Below, piece after piece: positions 55,924-64,000 of a stretch of 64,000 nt of DNA. This DNA comes from Triticum aestivum (Eukaryota > Streptophyta > Magnoliopsida > Poales > Poaceae): NCBI RefSeq assembly GCF_018294505.1, contig NC_057807.1, forward strand, positions 265,403,306-265,467,305, in the 5' to 3' direction. The notes beneath the pieces are model-generated. The model was not told the DNA's origin, made no database searches, and was given only the letters and a program-made list of their open reading frames with translations. A program made the translations under genes and the position numbers. Position 1 is the first letter of the stretch. Every line of letters starts with the position of its first letter.

Positions 55924-56058
55924 CTTCTTTTTAGCTTTGTTTGGGGCTTGTCTTGCTGTGCCCCCAGCGTGACTTTGACTTGATTGTACTTTGTACTGTT
56001 ATGTTGGATGCTTGGTTCGTTGCTTTATAATATAAAGCGGGGAAAAACCCTTTTTCTT
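54793..56058 (+). mobile_element. 5'-truncated LINE (L1-like, RIX)
   Basis: The ends are set by a perfect 11-bp target duplication AAAGACATAGT (54782-54792 and 56059-56069). The element contains the C-terminal end of ORF2 and a short 3' UTR ending TATAAAGCGGGGAAAAACCC, then TTTTTCTT. 5' truncation, no inverted repeats and variable-length duplication are the LINE signature. It inserted close to the CACTA relic. Confidence 0.93.
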
Positions 56059-56069
56059 AAAGACATAGT

Positions 56070-56613
56070 CAAAGATAATAGAAGACAATCCAGCATTTTG
56101 ACGAGAGAGTCATCATGGACCGACTACAAAAATAAAGGTCCGTGAAAGTACCTACACCACTGACAGGTCACCTCTCAGTGAAATACCATGGCTGACACCT
56201 TGACTCATCGCTTATTTTCTATTCCCTCCGAATACAAGGGTCATCTATTTTGAAAGGGAAGAAGTATATATTAGCCCATCTGTGATAACTATCTAGTCAA
56301 GGCTTCACCGACATATCGCTGATGCGAATTTCATGGTCGGTCAATGATGAGCCTCACCTTTGACCAGTGCACGCTGACCGGTCAGTGATGAGGGGTTAGT
56401 ATTGTTTGCACCTATAGTTGGATATCGAATTCTTCATGATTCTATGGTAGCTTACACCTTGTCAAACCATTGATGATTTAATTTACTGCCTTTGATTTTA
56501 TTCTAATGGATGTATAGTTGCTTTTAAAATTGTTTTTTTTTCAGTGGAAATACTTAAGAAGTTTCATGTCCGCTATCATTTTTGAAGGTTGTCTGTTTTA
56601 GTCTCACATGAGA
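56070..56613. other. Spacer, no gene seen
   Basis: AT-rich. A short ATTCCCTCCGAATACAAGGG near 56220 recalls a Stowaway left end, but no partner is present. A (T)n tract lies near 56533. Confidence 0.4.
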
Positions 56614-56938
56614 GGAAAACTTTGTTTTCGCCACTCTAGTTTTTGTTCGCTTTAGTTATGCTATTCTAGAATTTGACATCTCACTTTTCCTACACTTAGA
56701 TTTTGACAATACATCACAAATGTCATTCCGTGACAATAGCAATAATGTTTAATTTCACTTTTGCTAGTCTTAGCTTTTGACAATGTATCATAATTGCAAT
56801 TCTGGAAATTTTGCTTTTGTCATGGAATGACAATTGTGATTATTATCAAAAGCTAAGAGTGACAAAAGTGAAAAGTCAAATTCTGGAGTGGCATAAGCAA
56901 AATTGTCAAAAGTTCGAGCGGCAAAAACAAAGTTTTCC
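56614..56938. mobile_element. Foldback MITE-like inverted repeat
   Basis: The left arm starts GGAAAACTTTGTTTTCGCCA. The right arm ends with the reverse complement of GGAAAACTTTGTTTTTGCCG. Similarity continues inward through GAATTTGACATCTCACTTTT (left) and the reverse complement of GAATTTGACTTTTCACTTTT (right), to a centre near 56780. The 325-bp foldback has no coding capacity. I could not define a target duplication, so the superfamily is open. Confidence 0.75.
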
Positions 56939-57574
56939 CGAGAGGAAGATAGGAAAATCTTCATTCATTGAATTGTTTTTAATTATATTCAAAAACGGAT
57001 TTCTCGTGGTCAAATGATAAAGTGGACGATTGATCATACATAAATCTTTGTTGTAATTTGTGGGTGCATACAGAGTTGTTGGGAGGATCAGGGCGAGGTG
57101 TGGGGGTTGGACTCCACTTGCAATAGCATTAGCACCTACCTAATCGCCGATATTCCTTTTCGAAGAAAAAGGAAATCGCCGATATGTTGGACCACACGAC
57201 GATGCATGCAAGCCACAGTGCAGGAGGAAATAGTATCGTTGAACAATGACTTGGGGTTTCAGTTCAGTGCCAGCCGGAAGACCGATATTTATGCTTAATT
57301 TAACTGTGAGTGCAGATAGAACAGTACGGTAGGTATGGACTGACATGCTGTTGTTGCAATATTCCAACCGAAGTTTCTAGACCACCTTATTTATTTTCGA
57401 GAACATTAGACAATTGGTCCCAGTGTCCTTTCAAAAATACATGTTACAAAATGACTTCGGTTTCAGTTCAGTGCTCACACGCACACTTACGTCTGAAGTT
57501 TTCTTCAGACATACTCAACATGTTTGGAAGGACAAGACAAACGCAGCAATCTCAATAGAAATTTGGAAACAAAT
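56939..57574. other. Spacer downstream of the cysteine protease gene
   Basis: No supported gene on either strand. It contains two short direct repeats (TTCAGTTCAGTGC near 57260 and 57460). Confidence 0.4.
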
Positions 57575-57580
57575 TTTATT
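57575..57580 (-). terminator. Candidate polyadenylation signal of the protease gene
   Basis: AATAAA on the minus strand, about 160 bp beyond the stop codon at 57740. Confidence 0.45.
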
Positions 57581-57739
57581 ATTTCAGTCCATGTTCGTCG
57601 TTTTAACCGAAAGGAACCATTGAAAAAGAAAAGAAAAACCATGAAAGAAAAAGCATGGAAATGCAAAGATCGGGAACAAGGACTCTCAAGGATGGTTCAA
57701 ATCTTCAATCCTGTGGATGCAGCATCTGAGGCTGGAACA

Positions 57740-59040
57740 TCACTTGTCCTTGGTTGGGTAGGAGGCCATCTTGTTGATGCCGCAGAGGCCCTCGCCGTTG
57801 CTGGTGCCCCTCTTCATCCTGATGTAACCCTTCTCGCCCCAGTCCGCACCCCACGAGTTCCTCACGATGATGTAGTCGTGGCCCTTCCCCTTGTCCGACC
57901 CGTACCCGACCGCCGCCACGCCGTGATCTAGCTGCGCGCCGCAAGGACCATCGAAAACCCCCTGCAACAACCAAGAAAGGAAATGGTTTCATATCCCAAC
58001 TTCTTTTCAAAGATTGAAATCCAACGTGAGGTGACAACATGTGATGTGGGGCCACACGGCAGGCCACATGGCAGTGACACGTTGGATGGTGTTTTCCGTT
58101 GCTAGAAAGAGTGACACGTTGGATGGCTGTGTGCATCCTCTAGGCCGGAGCACTCCCATTTTCGAAAGAAAAAGAAAGATGATATGCTTACCCCGCTGTA
58201 GAACTGGAAGTGCCTGCCGGAGGCCTCGATGGCGACGGAGACGGGCTGGTGAGCGAGAGCCTTGATCAGCGCCTGCCCGTCATTGGCGGGCACGTCCTCG
58301 AAGCCGCTGATCGTCACTGCCTCGGACTCTGCCTTCTTACCGTCGCCGCAGCTGCCTTCTTCCATGAGGTAGGGGTACGCCTCCTCGGTGTGCAGCCCGC
58401 CACTGGATGCGATGTAGGAGAAGGCGTAGTCCATCAAGCCGCCATTGCAGCCGCTGTTGCCATCGACACTGCAGTCGATCAGCTCCTGCTCCGACAGCGC
58501 GGTCAGGTTGCCTGTCACGATGGCGTTGATCCCTTCCACCGCCGCGACCGTCGAGAAGGCCCAGCAGCTGCCGCACTGCCCCTGGTTCTTCACCTCTGTC
58601 ACCGCGCCCTTCTTCCTCCAGTCCACAGACTTGGGCAGGTCGCTGGCGCTCACGTCCTCGTACCTGAAGCTCCGGCTGCTGCCCCGACGAGCCGGAGCAG
58701 CATTGAGGCCGAGGTAGGCGGCCTTGAACTCGTCGTTGGTGAGGTCGGCAAACTCGTTGAGGCCGAGCCAGTAGCTGGTCACTTCCCGGTTGATCTTGTC
58801 GATGTGCTTCAGGTTGTCCTTGAACACCTCAAACTTGTGCAGCTTCTCCTCGAAGCTCGCGTACGCCTTCTGGTGCTTGGCCAGCCACTTCTCAAACAGC
58901 TCGACGAGTCTGTCGTTGGACGACAGGTCCTCCTCCGAGTAGCCGACAATGGAGAAGTCACTGTTGCGAGCCACACACACGCCGACACAGAGGAGGAGAA
59001 GAGCACCCGAAAGCTTCAGCAAATGCCGAGGAGAAGCCAT
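57740..59040 (-). CDS. Papain-like cysteine protease, XCP-like (2 exons)
   Basis: A secreted or vacuolar C1A peptidase, probably acting in programmed cell death or protein turnover; the closest named relatives I recognise are xylem cysteine proteases XCP1/XCP2. Exons (minus): 58192-59040 and 57740-57961, GT-AG, phase 0, giving 356 aa. Residues 1 to about 24 form a signal peptide ([11 protein letters not shown]). The [10 protein letters not shown] segment and the I29 prodomain ([34 protein letters not shown]) follow. The mature domain begins near [11 protein letters not shown]. Catalytic residues are present: Gln153 and Cys159 ([12 protein letters not shown]), His296 (LDHGV), Asn318 (NSWG). 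No KDEL tail or granulin domain. An in-frame ATG at 59103 exists, but 59040 directly precedes the signal peptide and is preferred. Appears intact. Confidence 0.93.
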
Positions 59041-60876
59041 GGTTGATGCCTGGAATGGAAGTGTTGGCGGTCGGTTGGTTGCAGGATGGAGGATAGGATG
59101 CATGTATTTGTAGTCTCAGTTTGGGCATGCCATTGAATTGCTTCAAAGCAAAGTCAAACGGAGAAAAGATAAGATGCACCATTGAGTATTTTTCTGGATC
59201 ATGCCAAGGCTTTAAGCTTTGATTCTGACGGCGAGACTTCGCTTCCAAGCATGTATGCTAGGTTCAGAGTGAGCACCTCTTTCTGTTTGTGGTGCCTGCA
59301 AAAAAGTTTGGAGGAAATCTTAGTGCTTCTGGACCTCACTGAAAGCAAAATCTTAGTGCATATACCTAAAGAAGAAGAACGTGTATGCAACCTGATGGGT
59401 GAACTATCAGTGTGAAGAGGTTGTCATGAGTCTTTTCCATGGAAATGTTTCTTGTCTCAGCAAGCTGAAAATAGTAACGTACAATGTTTTCTACCATGTG
59501 TTCACCAGATTGCTTCAGAAAAGTAGTCATGTGCCTTTGCTTAAAAAATATGTACCTTCTGAAAGAAAGTAAGGAAATGTTATCTCCTCGTGACTACACT
59601 TGCTACTTGGAGTAAAAGAGGGGCATCTGGTCATCATACTGTGTCATGTGCATACAGCGACATCATTTTGTGACATACTCATTTCTCTTTTTAGACCACA
59701 TAAAAAGCCAAAGCAAGCTAATGCATGCAAGGTAATTCTTTTGTTGGTTGCTTTTAGCTTTGCAGGAACATATTTCTTTGATGCACAATGTTGTATAAAC
59801 ATTCAGGAAAAGGCATAAACTGATCTTCTGCTGGTATTAGTTTGCTGTCAAGCAGTTCAACATGTGTATATCTATACCCTTGGTTATCCATCACGTCATC
59901 TATACTATGTATAACTTTTCTTGTGGATCCGCTGATGATACGCTTGGGTGCCGGATCTTCATGAATTGGTGGAGTGATTGTATGAATATGAATTTCAATA
60001 TGGATTTGTAGTGTGACTACGTTCTTGTTGCTCATGTGTGATCATGTTACAACTTTATCTGTATGTTATGTCATTGGTTCAGCCAGATTACATTTCTTTT
60101 GAGATCGCCTGATGGACCATTACGTAATGTATTAGTTTTGATTGTGATGAAGTGTAACTTAAACTTCAAACTATGTTTGAATTTTAGTGTGCCAAAATCT
60201 TAAGGTGAGCAAACAACCTATGATCTTGAAGGACCAGAAATCTGAACGGCAGTGCACTTAGGCATTTCTTACTTTTTGCCCGTATCAACACACGGATATT
60301 TTGCTAGTGTATGGTAAGAGTGTCTGTGGCAAACTCCAGCGATCATACTGGGATGCTGATCTATATCAGTATTCTTCCCACACTACATCCCGCTGACAAC
60401 CTTCAGCATCTTGTACCTCAATGACTTCTAGGAGTTGAGGACTTGTCTAGGACTGAAAGTAAATATGTGGATACATGGGGGTCACCAAAACTAATGCAAA
60501 GTTATACGGTATCCCTCAACAACAAAAAAGAGCACATGATTTGGTGGTTCACATTAAACTACATTGAAAATCAGGCATCACCAGCAAAGATGGGAGCAGA
60601 GTAAACAGAAAGAAGCATAAACATCACAAGTGTATCTTTTAGCAAGGACATTGTTCCAAACTATGTCAAACTTTTGTATTAACATGATATCTGCAAACTC
60701 GAAATTAGCACGAAAAACATGTCAGTTTCACCACTATGACCTAGACGGTTGGATCCCATCTATCCAATGTTCAAATGCATCACAGTGGCACCTGGCAACT
60801 ATTATACATCCTTGACATTGCAATCAAGTACCCTTCACCTTATTCATACATTCCACAAACAATGGTAGTCCAAGCA
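59041..60876. other. Intergenic region between protease and receptor kinase
   Basis: About 1.8 kb. It holds the protease promoter (a weak TATA-like ACAAATACATG near 59100 on the minus strand) and the 3' side of the receptor kinase. Short open frames show no domain. No repeat was identified. Confidence 0.5.
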
Positions 60877-63321
60877 CTAACTACTAGCTTCGTCAAACGG
60901 CAGGAGTGTCTGGACTACAGATTCCATGGTTGGCCTCTTGTTTCTATCTTCCTGCAAGCAGGAAACAGCCAACTTGATCATTGTTCTTGCTTGGACATAG
61001 CTGAATCGTCCACCCAATTCAGGGTCAACAAATTCATTAATCGATGATTCTTCATGTCCTCCCAGTTTATCAGCAAGCACCCTGACAAGCTTCTGCAGCA
61101 TGCTATGCACCTCTGCACCTGAACCTACAGCCATCTCTGAAACTCTTGTCCCAGATAAAAGCTCAAGCAAAACAACTCCGTAACTATAAACATCGACTTT
61201 CGCCGTGATTGGGAGGCTTGAAACCCACTCAGGAGCTATGTAACCTATCGTTCCTCGCACCTGCGACAAGTTCTGTGTGGCTCCGCCTCTGTTTAGCAAC
61301 TTTGCCAACCCAAAGTCAGTGATCTTAGGCTCAAAGTTTGTGTCCAACAATATATTCTCAGGTTTCACACCACAATGGATGACCCATTCTAAGCACTCAT
61401 GGTGAAGATAGGCCAATCCTTTCGCGACACCCAATGCGATATTAAACCTTTGCTTCCAGTCCAACACGACAGTTTTTTGGTCATTGAACAAAATGTTTGC
61501 CAGGGATCCGTTCTCCACGTACTCACAAACCAACAGCCTGTGTGATCCTTCTGAGCAAAACCCCCATATTCTGGCCAAATTCATGTGGTAGATCCTCCCA
61601 ATTACGCTCAGCTCAGCTTGAAACTCTTCCTTGCCTCGACTTACATTTTCCAGCTTCTTCACAGCCACTGGCCTTTCATCTTCTAGGACACCTTTATACA
61701 CAGTGCCTGAGCTTCCCCTTCCTAGCTCAACTCTGAACTTTCTTGTTGCCTCAACAAGCTCTCTGTAACTGTATCTTCGAAAATGGCTAGTCATCATCCT
61801 GTAACCTTCCTCAGCAGCCCACATTTCTGATGGCCTCATCTCTCTTCTCAAGACAAAGAACCATGCGAATGTTATGAAAGAAACCTCAAAAACAAAAATT
61901 GCAACTATGAAACTGTAGAAGTACAACCAATTTAATTCTTCATCTCCAGTTTTGTGCAAATCTGGAAATGGATATCTGATTCCTCTGCTCATCTGATTGC
62001 AGTCGAGACGAGGAGGCGCAGGATCCAATACATTGGACTGAGGAATAGGTGTATCTGAAACATTCAACCTGGCAGGAAGTTTGAGATATATTGTTCACAC
62101 GCTGGGTGTCGCGCAGCTCTTTCCATTGAAAAGAAGAGCTTTCGGGTAGCATGACCCTGCACCTTGCTGGTATTGAAAGCCTTTGCAGGTGCAGTCACTG
62201 ATGCAACTGTTCCTACAAGTCTCAAAGGAAACTCCCAGAAGGCGCTTCTGATCAGATCCCCAGAAATCCGTGTGCGGGAGTTTCACAAACTTCATAGGTT
62301 CCTGATCATGACATGGTATGTTGAAACTAGCCGTGCAGCCTTGGGTCCAGTTACCCGGGTTGGTCATCACATAACCCGGTGGGCATGAACACGTTGGTTC
62401 AGGCGAGTAATGACAGATTCCATTCTGACCGCATATACCATGGATAGTACAAGGTTGGGAGATTGCTACCATTGAAACTGACCACACCCCATCTGAGTCG
62501 TTCAGGCTGTACAGCCGGAGATTACCATCAGGGTCAAGAGTTAGCCTTCTCCTAATCCCTGGCGCTGCATCAGAGGCCTTAGGTAGCACTCCATCAGCAA
62601 AATCACTAGATGCAAGGATCCCATTATTGTCTAGAATTGCCAATCTAGTACTGTTATACCGGCTTCTGTTATTTTCGTACACACTGTTATCAGGGTTTGG
62701 CCAGTATATATCCGAAACCTCGGGAACATCATATATAAGTGACAGCACTGATATATCATTGAAACGGAAGATGTAGTTACCAGGAGCACGCGACTGGGTT
62801 GTTGGGACCAACTTTGTCGCAGCCGTGATGCACTGGGCTGGTAGGAGCGTGTCTGTCGGTGAATCGAAACTTTGCCATATTATCGTACCACTGGTGTTCT
62901 TCATTACGAGATTCCCAGTGTCCAGCAGCTGAACATGCTGAACATTTCTGTGGGAGTTTCCATCATCATCAGCTTGCCACACAACCGCGTCATCGTAATC
63001 TGTGAGGACCATGTTGCCATCCTTGTGCAAGGTCAGGGCTGACCTCCTGGAGTGGACGGGGCGGTCGCGGTTCGCACTCCAGACGACGGTCTTGTTGGCT
63101 GCCTTGGAGTACCATATTGAGAAGGTGAAGGCGTTGTCATAGACGCCGTAGAAGCCACAGGAGAAGCTGCCATCCGGTGATTGCAGGATTTCACTTTGGT
63201 AGGCTTCAACGGCGAGGGAGGTTCCCGGTCGCAGTATGTCTCGATTCGCAGCGCTCGAGACTAACATGAAAAAGGAGAGAAGGGAGACAGTGGCAAGGTG
63301 TGTTGGAAGAGCAGGAACCAT
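60877..63321 (-). pseudogene. G-type lectin S-receptor-like kinase (ZmPK1 type), premature stop and altered catalytic loop
   Basis: A plasma-membrane receptor-kinase gene with no introns. From ATG 63321 (signal peptide VSLLSFFMLVSSA) come a bulb-lectin domain (FSIWYSKAANKTVVWSANRD, QLLDTGNLVMKNTSG), an S-locus glycoprotein/EGF-like region (CGQNGICHYSPEPTCSCPPG) and a PAN domain (CRNSCISDCTCKGFQYQQGA). A transmembrane helix (SFIVAIFVFEVSFITFAWFF) and a kinase domain follow. Codon 409 is TGA (62095-62097). The frame then continues without another break to the stop at 60877, 814 codons in all. In the kinase, LGRGSSGTVYKG, VAVKK, DFGLAK and APEW are normal, but the catalytic loop reads HCGVKPEN (codon 651, GGT at 61369-61371) where the family has HCDVKPEN. 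An upstream in-frame Met at 63360 is possible. Confidence 0.9.
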
Positions 63322-63370
63322 GGTTGCAGAGGTAGGAGCCCCAACTGACGGCCTGAACAAGTACCACTCG

Positions 63371-63380
63371 TCTATTTAAG
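63371..63380 (-). promoter_or_regulatory. TATA-like element of the receptor kinase
   Basis: Minus strand CTTAAATAGA lies about 50 bp upstream of ATG 63321. This would give a very short leader and argues for the 63321 start over 63360. Confidence 0.5.
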
Positions 63381-64000
63381 GTGAGTTTCTGTCTCAATCC
63401 TAAAAGGAAAATATCAATCCAAAGTGAAATTCATGCTGCTACAGGGTTTCAACTCCTTAAACATCTAAAAGTTCCAGGGCTGTAATCATGCCAGTGCCTT
63501 TGCCTCACAGCCTCACAGGCAGTCCAAGTCAGACTTGCACGCACCGGAGCTAGCCCTGGTAGAGAGTGACACATTTGACCAGATAATCAAAACACTATGC
63601 CAGCGTCAAAATCACCAATGAAGGCGGGTTCCCGCGTATCCATTACAGCTGGCTGATTGATGCTTCGATGGTGACTTTGACTTATCTGCATTTGAACATT
63701 CAAAGGAACTGACCATGCATCAGGCCTGGATGGTCACTTTCAGGGAACTGATGCCCACGCTCTAGCCCACATAATAGAATCTGCAGCTTCCAGGAATGGA
63801 GGCAGTTGACTAATGCCACGTTGGGGGTCCAATATGCCCAATAGAGGGCTCGATTTGGTTTATCAATATTCGGTCAAAACAACTTTTCTGCAGCTAAACT
63901 AATAAAACGAGTTTCTAAATAAGCACCTAACAAGCTAGCGAGGGTTCAATTAAGTTTGTCATGCAAACGATACCCAACGCACACAATCTAGAGAGTACGA
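63381..64000. other. Upstream region of the receptor kinase
   Basis: No gene or clear repeat seen to the end of the window. Confidence 0.4.

Noticed and set aside
58210..59046. Long plus-strand frame opposite the cysteine protease
   Set aside because: A shadow of a GC-rich coding sequence on the other strand. The minus frame has a full papain-family domain set.
59754..60035. Minus-strand frame of 93 codons between protease and receptor kinase
   Set aside because: No recognisable domain, AT-rich, no promoter or splice context.

Overview
The window is nuclear DNA of a grass, almost certainly a Triticeae species (wheat, Aegilops or barley relatives). It has low gene density, kilobase-scale nested LTR retrotransposons, and an Angela-type copia LTR (its LTR start GGAAATATGCCC and its end CCCCAACA are familiar from wheat). 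It also carries Athila- and Tat-lineage Ty3/gypsy elements with wheat-like LTR ends, a CACTA relic, LINE pieces and MITEs. Family names come from recognition of motifs, not from a search.

Layout. 1-2.6 kb: AT-rich sequence with MITE/LINE scraps and a short gypsy reverse-transcriptase fragment. 2.58-4.77 kb: a complete PIF/Harbinger transposon (TAA target duplication) whose transposase has one frameshift. 4.90-10.14 kb: a complete short-LTR copia element (target duplication ATCTA) with a decayed gag-pol. 10.8-12.8 kb: an intact three-exon cytochrome b5 gene (minus strand). 13.95-54.7 kb: a CACTA transposase relic split by a four-level nest of retrotransposons. An Athila-lineage gypsy element (15087-54515, target duplication GTGAC) contains an Angela copia element (20208-49565). 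The 5' LTR of Angela contains a Tat-lineage gypsy element (27636-48817). That element's gag contains a second, shorter Tat-like element (28579-37115, target duplication ACGGC). 54.8-56.06 kb: a 5'-truncated LINE with a perfect 11-bp target duplication. 56.6-56.9 kb: a foldback MITE. 57.7-59.04 kb: an intact XCP-like papain protease gene (minus). 60.9-63.3 kb: a G-type lectin receptor kinase pseudogene (minus) with a premature stop and a lost catalytic aspartate.

Most notable. Both Tat-like elements carry an extra gene on the strand opposite to gag-pol, between pol (or its remnant) and the 3' LTR. It has a Transposase_28-type ('putative gypsy type transposon') domain followed by a charged region and a coiled coil. 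The copy in the inner element has five exons with GT-AG borders whose phases all agree (833 codons including the stop), its own TATA box, and a single in-frame TAG. The larger Tat element also holds a roughly 72-bp minisatellite and a tandemly amplified fragment of a host ribosomal protein L26 gene.

Only cytochrome b5 and the cysteine protease look like working host genes. Every transposon coding region has at least one disabling lesion.
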